Assembly (NCBI GenBank): GCA_046726955.1
Contig: JBKPBQ010000541.1
Coordinates: 1-12,436 of the forward strand
DNA: 12,436 bases
Reading direction: 5' to 3'
Source of the DNA: CAVPGH01 sp046726955
Lineage (GTDB): Bacteria; Acidobacteriota; Vicinamibacteria; Fen-336
The position numbers were made by a program, and so were the translations under genes. Under the pieces are notes generated by a model. It did not search any database. It was not told the DNA's origin and saw only the letters and a list, made by a program, of their open reading frames with translations. Within the stretch, counting starts at the first letter, position 1; the number at the start of each line of letters is the position of its first letter. Below, in pieces: positions 6,205 through 12,436 of this stretch.

Positions 6205-7155
6205 ATGAGGGGTGCGCTCTTCGTCTTCCTGGTCCTGGCCTTGTTCGTGTTCTGGATCGTGGCCAAGACCGCGGTGGTGGTGCCGCAGCAGAACGCCTTC
6301 GTGGTCGAGCGCCTGGGGCGCTTCTCCGGCGTTCTCGACGCCGGCTTCCACATCCTCGTCCCGTTCGTGGACGCGATCCGCTACAAGCACCTGCTCAAAG
6401 AGCAGGCCATGGACATACCCGAGCAGGTCTGCATCACCAAGGACAACGTGCAGGTGGCGGTGGACGGCATCCTCTACCTGAAGGTGATGGACCCCGAGCG
6501 CGCGTCCTACGGGATCTCGAACTACAACTTCGCGATCACGCAGCTCGCCCAGACGACGCTCCGCAGCGAGATCGGCAAGATCGACCTCGACCGCACGTTC
6601 GAGGAGCGGACGTACGTGAACACGCAGGTCGTGACGGAGGTCGACAAGGCCTCGGAGGCGTGGGGCGTGAAGGTCCTGCGCTACGAGATCAAGAACATCA
6701 CGCCGCCCCAGGACATCCTGGCCGCGATGGAGAAGCAGATGCGCGCCGAGCGCGAGAAGCGCGCGGTGGTGCTGCAGAGCGAGGGCGAGCGCGACGCCGC
6801 CATCAACTCCGCGGAGGGCCAGAAGCAGCAGGTGATCAAGGCCTCGGAGGCCCGCAAGCAGCAGCAGATCAACGAGGCCGAAGGGCAGGCCTCGGCCATC
6901 CAGGCGGTGGCCCGGGCCACCGCGGAGGGGATCCGCTCCGTGGCCGAGGCGATCCGCGCCGAAGGCGGGTTCGAGGCCGTGCAGCTGCGCGTGGCCGAGC
7001 AGTACATTACGCAGTTCGGCCACCTCGCGCGCACCGGCAACAGCCTGGTGATCCCCTCGAACCTCTCGGACGTGGGCTCGATGATCGCGCTCGCCATGAA
7101 CGTCATCCAGGCAAAGGGCGCGCCCCCGCGGCCGGCCGGCCCGCCCGCGCGCTAG
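6205..7155 (+). CDS. qmcA: QmcA-like SPFH/stomatin-family membrane protein
   Basis: This 316-residue band-7 protein has the QmcA/paraslipin layout. A single N-terminal membrane anchor (about 4-25) is followed by the SPFH domain from VVVPQQNAFVVERLGRFSGVLDAGFHILVPFVD. The domain continues through the canonical KEQAMDIPEQVCITKDNVQV stretch, TTLRSEIGKIDLDRTFEER and GVKVLRYEIKNITPP. A long alpha-helical coiled coil follows (about 175-250), rich in Gln, Ala and Glu with repeats such as SEGERDAAINSAEG. The C-terminus ends in a Pro/Ala tail. Length and motif order match the family. GAGGTGA sits 4 bases before the ATG at 6205. The gene directly follows nfeD, the usual operon partner. These proteins oligomerise in the inner membrane and are linked to protease regulation and membrane microdomains. 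Confidence 0.95.
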   Translation: MRGALFVFLVLALFVFWIVAKTAVVVPQQNAFVVERLGRFSGVLDAGFHILVPFVDAIRYKHLLKEQAMDIPEQVCITKDNVQVAVDGILYLKVMDPERASYGISNYNFAITQLAQTTLRSEIGKIDLDRTFEERTYVNTQVVTEVDKASEAWGVKVLRYEIKNITPPQDILAAMEKQMRAEREKRAVVLQSEGERDAAINSAEGQKQQVIKASEARKQQQINEAEGQASAIQAVARATAEGIRSVAEAIRAEGGFEAVQLRVAEQYITQFGHLARTGNSLVIPSNLSDVGSMIALAMNVIQAKGAPPRPAGPPAR

Positions 7156-7161
7156 CCCGGA

Positions 7162-7803
7162 TTGGCGGCGCCCGACGCGTCGGCCTTCACGCGCGCGGAA
7201 CGCGCGGTCATCCGCGCGCACACGACCCCGCGGTCCGTGCAGCGGTGGCTGCATGGGCTGCCCTACAACTACGAGCGGCGCGCGAAGACGCTCCGATCGT
7301 TCCGCGAGGTCGTGCGCCGGGGAACGGCGCACTGTCTCGAGGCCGCCCTCGCCGCCGCCGTGGTCCTCGAGCAGCACGGCTACCCGCCGCTCCTCCTGAG
7401 CTTCGAGTCGATGGACGGGCTCGACCACGTGATCTTCGTCTTCCGAGAGAACGGCCGGTGGGGCTCCGTCGCGCGCTCGCGCGACCCCGGCCTCCACGGA
7501 CGCACGCCGGTCTTCCCGACTCCGCGCGCGCTCGCCCGGAGCTACCTCGATACTTACGTGGACATGACCGGACGCATCGAGGCCTTCGCGGTGGCCGACC
7601 TCCGCGACCTCGGAAGCTACGACTGGCGGCTCTCGCGGCGCAACGTGTGGCGGGTGGAGCAGTGGCTCGTCGACTACCCGCACCGGCCGCTCGGGATCAC
7701 GGACCGCCGATACGCCGAGCTCCACGCCCGCTACCGGCGCTACAAGGCGCGCTTTCCCGATCGCAAGCCCGTCTACTACGACACCCGCTCGACCTGGATG
7801 TAG
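7162..7803 (+). CDS. Transglutaminase-like cysteine protein (predicted)
   Basis: This 213-residue protein starts at TTG 7162, six bases after the qmcA stop; there is no ATG or GTG near the N-terminus and no strong Shine-Dalgarno, so translational coupling is likely. Residues 54-108 look like the core of the transglutaminase-like superfamily: a Cys at a helix start (GTAHCLEAALAAAVVLEQHG, C58), a His on the next strand (LDHVIFVF, H89) and an Asp (SRDPGL, D108). Together these would make a Cys-His-Asp triad. The N-terminal 50 residues are basic and helical (SVQRWLHGLPYNYERR), and the C-terminus is rich in Tyr and Arg (HARYRRYKARFPDRK). There is no signal peptide, so it is probably cytoplasmic. 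Substrate and reaction are unknown: peptidase, amidase and crosslinking are all possible. It probably forms an operon with nfeD and qmcA. A Rieske gene converges 10 bp downstream. Confidence 0.8.
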   Translation: MAAPDASAFTRAERAVIRAHTTPRSVQRWLHGLPYNYERRAKTLRSFREVVRRGTAHCLEAALAAAVVLEQHGYPPLLLSFESMDGLDHVIFVFRENGRWGSVARSRDPGLHGRTPVFPTPRALARSYLDTYVDMTGRIEAFAVADLRDLGSYDWRLSRRNVWRVEQWLVDYPHRPLGITDRRYAELHARYRRYKARFPDRKPVYYDTRSTWM

Positions 7804-7813
7804 CCCGGCGGCC

Positions 7814-8254
7814 TCACCCGTTCATGTCGATCACGACCTCGCCGCCGTCGATGTGGGTGGGGAAGGAGAAGAGGTTCCGCATGGCGGGGCCCTGCACGAC
7901 CTCGCCCGTCACGAGGTAGCGCGAGCCATGGCACGGGCAGTCGAGCGTGCCGAGCGGCCGCTCGGGCAGGTCCACGGTGCAGCCCATGTGCGTGCAGACG
8001 CGCGTGACCGCGACGACCCGGGTCTCGGCGAGACGCGTCACCGCCAGGGGCACGGGATCGCGGAGCACGATCCCGCTCGCGGGCACGGTCTGGCCGATTG
8101 CGGGGAGGGCCAGCCTCACCTGGTTGGCGGGCGGGGTGGGCGCGGGGGTCGGGGCCGGTCCGGGTGCGACGGGGGAGCTGCCGCCGTCACAGCCCGTCAT
8201 CGCGGCCGCCGCGGCCGCGCCGCTCGTCACCACGAACTGCCGCCGGGTCGACAC
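7814..8254 (-). CDS. Tat-exported Rieske [2Fe-2S] lipoprotein
   Basis: This 146-residue electron carrier begins with a twin-arginine signal (STRRQFVVTSG) followed by an Ala-rich core and a lipobox-like MTGC (C22). This suggests export of the folded protein by Tat and lipid anchoring. A Pro/Ala-rich linker (about 25-43) tethers the Rieske domain. The cluster ligands are complete: C87-T-H89 and C106-P-C108-H109. C92 and C108 are placed to form the disulfide typical of high-potential Rieske proteins, and the conserved G110-S111 and Y113 follow. The start is GTG at 8254, with an AAGGGG about 5 bases upstream. It is small compared with bc1-complex Rieske subunits and has no cytochrome b neighbour. 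It therefore more likely serves as a stand-alone periplasmic or membrane-surface redox protein, or as part of an alternative complex encoded elsewhere. The family call is firm; the partner is unknown. Confidence 0.93.
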   Translation of the reverse strand: MSTRRQFVVTSGAAAAAAMTGCDGGSSPVAPGPAPTPAPTPPANQVRLALPAIGQTVPASGIVLRDPVPLAVTRLAETRVVAVTRVCTHMGCTVDLPERPLGTLDCPCHGSRYLVTGEVVQGPAMRNLFSFPTHIDGGEVVIDMNG

Positions 8255-8343
8255 TCCTACCCCTTCGCGCGGTATCTTAGCGGCTTCGACCCTTGCGGCG
8301 TCCCTGGGGTTGAATTGCGCCGAACGCGCAGGGGGTCCGAGCC
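8255..8343. promoter_or_regulatory. Divergent intergenic region, Rieske / DJ-1-like genes
   Basis: This 89-bp gap separates two divergently transcribed genes and must contain their promoters. On the minus strand TAAGAT at 8280-8275 resembles a -10 element about 20 bases before the Rieske start. On the plus strand TTGAAT near 8310 resembles a -35, but no matching -10 follows. AGGGGG precedes the ATG at 8344 by about 8 bases and probably acts as its ribosome binding site. Confidence 0.25.
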
Positions 8344-8958
8344 ATGCCGAAATCGAGCGTGGGGATCGTGATCTTCGACGACGTCGAGGTCCTGGATTTC
8401 GCCGGGCCGTTCGAGGTGTTCTCGAGGACGCGGCTCCAGCCCGGCCCGGACTCCCGGCGAACCGAAGACTCGGCGCCCTTCCAGGTCTTCACCGTCGCAC
8501 GCTCAATTGCGCCGGTGACCGCCACCGGCGGCCTCGTGGTGACGCCGCGCTACTCCTTTACCAACGTGCCGCGCATGGACATCCTCGTCGTCCCCGGGGG
8601 CTTCGGCACCCGCGCGCTGCTGAAGGACGACAAGATGATCGACTGGCTCCGGCGCACGGCCGCGAACGTGCGCCAGGTCACCTCCGTGTGCACGGGCTCG
8701 CTCCTCCTCGCCCAGGCGGGCCTCCTTCGCGGACGGCGCGCGACCACGCACTGGGGCGCCCTCGACGCCCTCGCCGGCATCGAGGCTGGAGTCCAGGTGG
8801 ACCGGGACCGGCGCGTCGTGGACGACGGCGGCGTCATCACGTCCGCGGGCGTCGCATCCGGGATCGATATGGCCTTCTATCTGGTGGAGCGGATGTGCGG
8901 GAAGGCGGTGGCGGACGAGACCGCGCGCTACATCGAGTATCGGCGAGTGAGCGCCTGA
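8344..8958 (+). CDS. DJ-1/PfpI family protein (isonitrile hydratase / GlxA-N-like)
   Basis: This is a 204-residue single-domain protein of the class I glutamine amidotransferase-like superfamily. The N-terminus (VGIVIFDDVEVLDFAGPFEVF, residues 6-26) is the hallmark of the branch containing isonitrile hydratase and the N-terminal domain of GlxA-type AraC regulators. ILVVPGGFGTR (80-90) supplies the oxyanion region. The nucleophile elbow is SVCTGSLLLAQAGLLRG with C116, and TTHW (H136) follows at the usual distance. The C-terminal TSAGVASGIDMAFYLVERM also belongs to this branch. The length fits a stand-alone enzyme; the AraC-type helix-turn-helix found in GlxA-like regulators is missing and does not follow in any frame. 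The start is ATG at 8344. The reaction is not certain: hydratase, deglycase or chaperone activity are all known in the family. Confidence 0.88.
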   Translation: MPKSSVGIVIFDDVEVLDFAGPFEVFSRTRLQPGPDSRRTEDSAPFQVFTVARSIAPVTATGGLVVTPRYSFTNVPRMDILVVPGGFGTRALLKDDKMIDWLRRTAANVRQVTSVCTGSLLLAQAGLLRGRRATTHWGALDALAGIEAGVQVDRDRRVVDDGGVITSAGVASGIDMAFYLVERMCGKAVADETARYIEYRRVSA

Positions 8959-9016
8959 GCTGTCCAGATCGCATCGACGTTACGTTCTGACCCATTCCGG
9001 GCGTGGTCGCCTCCTC

Positions 9017-9040
9017 GGGCAGGCGGAGCGAAGCTTGCCC
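9017..9040. terminator. Possible stem-loop between DJ-1-like and HNH genes
   Basis: GGGCAGGC (9017-9024) can pair with GCTTGCCC (9033-9040) in an 8-bp stem with one G-U pair and an 8-base loop. It lies 58 bp after the DJ-1-like stop on the plus strand and 130 bp beyond the HNH stop on the minus strand. No T-run follows on either strand, so a Rho-independent terminator is only a possibility. The rest of 8959-9169 holds nothing I can identify. Confidence 0.25.
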
Positions 9041-9169
9041 CGACGTCATTGGCATCACCCGCGCTGCTGGCATCGGAGTGAGCATCCTGCGGCTCACGAA
9101 ACACCCCCGGGACTGAATTGTTTGGCTTGCCTCGACCGACGTGACACGGCAACTTGGAAGGGTTCTTTG

Positions 9170-10288
9170 CTAGGAGGGGCCCATCACATCAGGGCCTCCA
9201 GTGCAGTCGCGCAATTGCTCCTCGGGATTCGTCTCGTCCGGAGCCTTTCGAGCCGGGGCACTCATCTCAACCCGACTTGACTGCCAGTAGCGCGCCATCT
9301 TCTTCCGCCCATAGTCGACTTCGGCCAGGTGCCGATTGTGGGGACCGCACATCAGGCAGATGTTGTCGGGGTGGTGACCGCCTCCGAGCCCATAGGGATG
9401 CCAATGGTGGTACTCGAGGCGATATCGCTCTGGGCACCTCCTTCCATGACGATCGACGAAGCGGCACTGCCCTCCATCGCGCCGGTACACGGCACGACGC
9501 ACCTCGGCCGGGAGATATCGCGTAGAGGACACCTTGTCCGCGCGGTTCGCTTTCTTACGTGGCGAGCTCGTCTTCGCGTACCTCCGCGCCTCGCGTCGCT
9601 CAAGCTCCCTGGTGACGACCTTCTCGATAATCGCCGCGAGGTCGCCGTCAGGGACATCCTTGCGCATGAGTGCGCGGAGCCGCTCCAGCTTGTCGCGCAG
9701 CTCGGCGCCGGCCGTGAACTCGACTTTGTAGCGTGCCGGGGCGAGCGGCTGGAAGACGGGACGCGGTGGCGGCGTCGGACGAGGAGGCGGGGCCGAAGAG
9801 ACTTCATCCGGACGCAGCGGCGCATCCGTGTCTACCGCGGGCAGAACTAGAGGCCTGTCGGGCAGCTTCCGAATGACAGAAGGAACGTCGGGTCGAGGCG
9901 CCAGCTCCGCCACCAGCTCCTCGATCTCGCGCTTTGACTTGTGAACGGCCCGGGGAATCAGCGCGTCCCGATTCTCGGCAGTGAGCATGGGGGCGAGCTT
10001 GGCGACGCCGCTCAGGTGTAGCCGGCCGTCCGCGAGCATCGCGAGCAGCACCGGGTGCTCCCGCGTCGCGCGGGCAACGAGGATTCGCAGCTGAGCCTCG
10101 CCCTCCGAGAGGTGCAGGATGTCCCGGCAATAGATGAACATCGAGGGCGCGGCGTATCGCGTGTAGAGGTGGCGGGCATCGACCTCGGCGAGGTGGGCGA
10201 TGAGCGATGACTCGACCCGACGCGACTGGCCGAGAATGCGCTCGAGCCCGGAGAGGACTTCGTCGTCGGAGAGAATTTCGAGTGCCAT
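9170..10288 (-). CDS. HNH endonuclease domain protein
   Basis: This 372-residue protein starts at ATG 10288. The N-terminal 135 residues are helical, with MALEILSDDEVLSGLERILG, then SLIAHLAEVDARHLY, LHLSEGEAQLRI and LADGRLHLSGVAKLAP. This matches the helical region of DUF222-like HNH proteins that occur in several copies in many high-GC genomes. A Pro-rich linker (166-184, PPPRPTPPPRP) and a charged helix (195-240) lead to the nuclease. The HNH core has C275 and C285, then EYHHWHPYGLGGGHHPDNI with H294-H295 and N309, and CLMCGPHN with C311, C314, H317 and N318. This is a beta-beta-alpha-metal fold with structural zinc ligands. A Ser/Pro/Glu-rich tail of about 45 residues follows and looks longer than usual. 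No Shine-Dalgarno is visible. GC is visibly lower than in neighbouring genes, and its codons use more A/T, hinting at transfer. Its target and role (mobile, defence or domesticated) are unknown. Confidence 0.88.
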   Translation of the reverse strand: MALEILSDDEVLSGLERILGQSRRVESSLIAHLAEVDARHLYTRYAAPSMFIYCRDILHLSEGEAQLRILVARATREHPVLLAMLADGRLHLSGVAKLAPMLTAENRDALIPRAVHKSKREIEELVAELAPRPDVPSVIRKLPDRPLVLPAVDTDAPLRPDEVSSAPPPRPTPPPRPVFQPLAPARYKVEFTAGAELRDKLERLRALMRKDVPDGDLAAIIEKVVTRELERREARRYAKTSSPRKKANRADKVSSTRYLPAEVRRAVYRRDGGQCRFVDRHGRRCPERYRLEYHHWHPYGLGGGHHPDNICLMCGPHNRHLAEVDYGRKKMARYWQSSRVEMSAPARKAPDETNPEEQLRDCTGGPDVMGPS

Positions 10289-10396
10289 GCGACGAATGGT
10301 AGGCGAGACGATGGACACAATGGGTCCGCGCCTAACGGACGGCAGAAATATTCTTGGGCGCAGTCGCGATGGCCTCGGCGCGGAGGAAAGACGCGC

Positions 10397-10444
10397 CGGG
10401 GAACTGGAGTAGAACGACGGCGGGGAACACGCGTAGAACGACGA
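10397..10444. repeat. 24-bp imperfect tandem duplication
   Basis: Two adjacent 24-base units, 10397-10420 and 10421-10444, share the frame CGGGGAAC....GTAGAACGACG and match at 20 of 24 positions by eye. They lie in the 293-bp gap between the HNH gene and the amine oxidase gene, about 110-155 bp upstream of the HNH start. They could be a protein-binding site pair or slippage debris. The rest of the gap (10289-10581) shows an AT-rich patch near 10347-10354 (AAATATTC) that could belong to the HNH promoter, and nothing else I can name. Confidence 0.6.
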
Positions 10445-10581
10445 AGGCGAACCTCGCCCGGAATGGGTACGACGGTAGCAGCAAAGGGCGATTCCAGTGG
10501 GAGGAAGACGACGACGTGCGCTATGAACTTCGATCGCCCGACCAGTCTTACTCAGTGCGACGGACCATCGCGCTCGTCTAC

Positions 10582-11730
10582 CTAGTACACCGCGCGCTGC
10601 TGCACCGACTGCTTGCTCGCAAGAGCGAACCGGGGCTCGGCCGCGCCGGCTCCGGTGACGAGATCGGCCACGTAGGAGCCGACGGCCGGGCCGTGCTTGA
10701 AGCCGTGCCCCGAGCCTCCCCCCGCGATCCAGACGTTCTCGAGATCGGGATGGCGGTCGATCAGGAAATCGCCGTTCCAGGTGTTCTCGTACTGGCAGAC
10801 ACGGGCCTCGAGGAGGGGCGCCGACGCAAGGGCGGGGAAGCGACGAGCCAGGAACGACCGGACGCGCGCCGTGCTCTCCGCCGAGACGAGCCGCTCGCCG
10901 AGGTCGGGATCGAAGGGCTCGCCGTGGCGGTCCGGAGCGACCTTGAAGCCGCGGCCCTCCAGATCGGGCATGCCGTAGATCTCGTCGCCCCCGAAGTCGA
11001 TCCAGGTCGGCATGCGGGGCGGCGAGAACCGGTCGTCGCCCGGTGGCGTGCCGAAAAAGAAGACGTCCTGCCGGGTCGGGAAGATCCGCTCGGCGAGGAG
11101 GTCCGGAAAGACCTTCGGCAGCCACGGACCGCAGGCGAAGACGAACGTCTCGGCGCGCGAATCGGGAACGTCGGGCAGCGCCTCGAGCCGTCCGCGCCCG
11201 CGCGGAGAAGAAGCAAAGGCCTGCCGGTACTCGGCGCCGGCGCGCACCGCGTCCTTCACCACCGCCGCCACCGCCCGGCGGGCGAAGAGGACACCGCTCC
11301 GCGGCTCGAGCATCCCCCACGCGTCGCCGTCGAGCGTCATCTGCGGGTAGCGCCGCCGCAAGTCGTCCGCGGTGAGCCGCTCGTGAGGGACCTTCGCCCG
11401 CTCCAACGTCGTGAGCGTGTCCGCCGCGTAGCGGTCCTGGAACCCGGCCAGCCAGAGGACGCCGGTCTCGGCGAAGAGCGGCTCGCCCACCGCCGCGAAG
11501 AGCCGCTTCCACGACTCGAGCGAGCTCAGCGAGAAGCGCGTGTAGATCTCGTCGGGCCCGTATCCCATCCGGATGATGCGCGACTCGCCGCCCGAGCTCG
11601 AGCGCGTGTTCCCTGGACCGTACTGGTCCACGAGGAGGACGCGCCGGCCCTTCTGCCGGAGCGACCAGGCGGCCCACGAGCCGAAGGATCCCGCGCCCAC
11701 GACGACGACGTCCCAGGGGCGGGAGGCCAA
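10582..11730 (-). CDS. FAD-dependent amine oxidase, sarcosine/N-methyltryptophan oxidase-like
   Basis: This 382-residue DAO-superfamily flavoenzyme has the length of monomeric sarcosine oxidase (MSOX) and SolA. The Rossmann motif is VVVVGAGSFGSWAAW (8-22), and LLVDQYGPGNTRSSSGGESRIIRMGY (32-57) follows MSOX. ACGPWLPKVFP (199-209) is the conserved ACG.W segment. The C-terminus has VCQYENTWNGDFLIDRHP and VWIAGGGSGHGFKHGPAVG; C312 aligns with the Cys that binds FAD covalently in MSOX. Two MSOX active-site histidines are replaced: the position of H45 is Gly, and H269, four residues after the conserved Lys (here K263), is Asp. The substrate therefore probably differs from sarcosine. The start is TTG at 11730, two bases after the stop of the DUF1232 gene, with weak ribosome binding, suggesting translational coupling. 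The predicted reaction is oxidation of a secondary or primary amine with H2O2 release. Confidence 0.88.
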   Translation of the reverse strand: MASRPWDVVVVGAGSFGSWAAWSLRQKGRRVLLVDQYGPGNTRSSSGGESRIIRMGYGPDEIYTRFSLSSLESWKRLFAAVGEPLFAETGVLWLAGFQDRYAADTLTTLERAKVPHERLTADDLRRRYPQMTLDGDAWGMLEPRSGVLFARRAVAAVVKDAVRAGAEYRQAFASSPRGRGRLEALPDVPDSRAETFVFACGPWLPKVFPDLLAERIFPTRQDVFFFGTPPGDDRFSPPRMPTWIDFGGDEIYGMPDLEGRGFKVAPDRHGEPFDPDLGERLVSAESTARVRSFLARRFPALASAPLLEARVCQYENTWNGDFLIDRHPDLENVWIAGGGSGHGFKHGPAVGSYVADLVTGAGAAEPRFALASKQSVQQRAVY

Positions 11731-11732
11731 GC

Positions 11733-11972
11733 TCAGGAGCCGGGGCGGGGAGCGGGAACGCTCGGGGCCTGGGGCGCGCTCTTGATCAGCCAGCGCAGGG
11801 CGAGCCAGATGAACGTCAGGTCGTCGAGCCAGCCGACCACGGGAAAGACGGAACCGGGAATGAGGTCCACGGGTGAGATGAGGTACAGCACGGCGAGCAG
11901 CACCGCGATCCTGGGAAGAGCGGGCGTTCGCGGATCGCGCAGCAGGGCGACCACCCGGAGAAGACGGTCCAC
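11733..11972 (-). CDS. DUF1232 (YkvA-like) small membrane protein
   Basis: This 79-residue protein carries the DUF1232 signature LYLISPVDLIPGSVFPVVGWLDDL at about 29-52, flanked by hydrophobic stretches at 19-33 and 51-63. It is probably a membrane-associated protein of unknown role. The start is GTG at 11972; an in-frame TAA lies four codons upstream, which fixes the start region. There is no clear Shine-Dalgarno. The C-terminus is a Pro/Ala-rich tail (APQAPSVPAPRPGS). It is followed two bases later by the amine oxidase start, and the upstream histidine phosphatase gene ends 19 bp before it, so all three may form one operon. Confidence 0.85.
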   Translation of the reverse strand: MDRLLRVVALLRDPRTPALPRIAVLLAVLYLISPVDLIPGSVFPVVGWLDDLTFIWLALRWLIKSAPQAPSVPAPRPGS

Positions 11973-11991
11973 GCTTCGATCTTAGCCCCGA

Positions 11992-12436
11992 TCAGCCCTT
12001 CGAGCCGTCCCACCACTTCGACAGCCGCGGCCCCGGCCGGCCAGGATGGCCCGCGTAGTGCGAGACGTCGTTGAAGAGCATGAGGCGCGCCCGCACCGGG
12101 TCCTTGAAGTCCACGATGTTCAGCGCGGCGGGCGCCTGGTCGAGGCGGTCGCGGTAGCCTCGCGCGTCGAAGCCGAGCAGGCTGCTCAGCACGAGGCGGA
12201 GCGTCGCCTTGTGCGAGACGACGGCCACGTTCTGGCCGGGGTGCGTGCTCACGACCTCGCGGATGACGGGAAGAGCGCGGGCGAGGACGCTCAGCCCCGA
12301 CTCGCCGCCCTGCGGTGCGAACGTGAAGGGATCGGCCTCCCACGCCATGTACTCCTCGGCGAAGCGCTGCTCGACCTCACGGCGCGTCAGGCCTTCCCAC
12401 CGGCCGTGCGTGATCTCGCGCAGCCCGTCGTTGTCC
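11992..12436 (-). CDS. Histidine phosphatase family protein, N-terminus missing (right edge)
   Basis: The last 147 codons plus stop are in the window; the frame stays open through 12436, so the N-terminus with the catalytic RHG motif lies outside. The visible part begins NDGLREITHGRWEGLTRREV, the family's L.E..hG.WEG segment containing the acid residue. FAPQGGESGLSVLAR follows with the GGES motif. The second catalytic histidine is in VAVVSHKATLRLVL. This is the phosphoglycerate mutase-like branch that includes alpha-ribazole phosphatase and broad-specificity sugar phosphatases. The C-terminal 35 residues (MLFNDVSHYAGHPGRP) are probably family-specific. An ATG at 12348 is internal, not the start, because conserved family sequence continues upstream. 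The exact substrate cannot be judged. Confidence 0.88.
   Translation of the reverse strand, partial: DNDGLREITHGRWEGLTRREVEQRFAEEYMAWEADPFTFAPQGGESGLSVLARALPVIREVVSTHPGQNVAVVSHKATLRLVLSSLLGFDARGYRDRLDQAPAALNIVDFKDPVRARLMLFNDVSHYAGHPGRPGPRLSKWWDGSKG

Noticed and set aside
5707..7725. Long minus-strand open frame opposite nfeD-qmcA and the transglutaminase-like gene
   Set aside because: No recognisable domain; the plus-strand genes here have clear families and ribosome binding sites.
8959..9169. Possible small genes in the gap after the DJ-1-like gene
   Set aside because: Open frames here are short, have no ribosome binding site or family signature, and overlap neighbours.
10289..11677. In-frame 5' extension of the HNH protein through the amine oxidase region
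   Set aside because: The extension is a shifted reading of the amine oxidase gene and of the tandem repeat; the HNH family N-terminus begins at the ATG at 10288.
10354..11985. Long plus-strand open frame opposite the amine oxidase and DUF1232 genes
   Set aside because: It is antisense to two well-matched genes and lacks any domain signature.
1..12436. CRISPR arrays, tRNA or rRNA genes, transposases, prophage genes
   Set aside because: No regularly spaced repeats, cloverleaf patterns, rRNA segments or transposase motifs were seen on either strand.

Overview
The window is gene-dense, very GC-rich DNA that reads as an ordinary bacterial chromosome. A two-component receiver fused to a PilZ-like domain, an NfeD/QmcA membrane pair and a Tat-exported Rieske lipoprotein all argue for a bacterium. 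The base composition and gene mix would fit an Acidobacteriota-like or deltaproteobacterial-type lineage. That placement is an inference; no rRNA or other marker gene is present.

Left third (1-4961): a putative protein N-glycosylation locus. On the minus strand lies a large STT3/AglB-type oligosaccharyltransferase (354-2537). Downstream of it on the same strand is the start of an exported protein cut by the window edge (1-296). Divergent from the transferase, 40 bp away, is a glycosyltransferase that matches eukaryotic ALG1 (beta-1,4-mannosyltransferase, GT33) motif by motif. Converging on it and sharing a CTAG stop overlap is a GT4 enzyme resembling ALG11. Together these look like an assembly line: ALG1-like and ALG11-like enzymes add mannose to a lipid-linked chitobiose-type core in the cytoplasm, and the STT3 homologue transfers the finished glycan to exported proteins. 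A response regulator with a degenerate C-terminal PilZ-like domain lies directly upstream of the ALG11-like gene and overlaps it, so the two are probably co-transcribed.

Middle (5758-8958): a plus-strand run of nfeD, qmcA (SPFH/stomatin family) and a transglutaminase-like protein. A minus-strand Rieske lipoprotein converges on this run, and a DJ-1/PfpI-type amidotransferase-like protein diverges from the Rieske gene.

Right third (9170-12436, all minus strand): an HNH endonuclease of visibly lower GC with a 24-bp tandem duplication in its upstream region, an FAD amine oxidase of the sarcosine oxidase family, a small DUF1232/YkvA membrane protein, and a histidine phosphatase cut by the right edge.

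No tRNA, rRNA, CRISPR array or transposase was found. No stretch longer than 300 bases lacks a gene; the longest gaps are 10289-10581 and 8959-9169.
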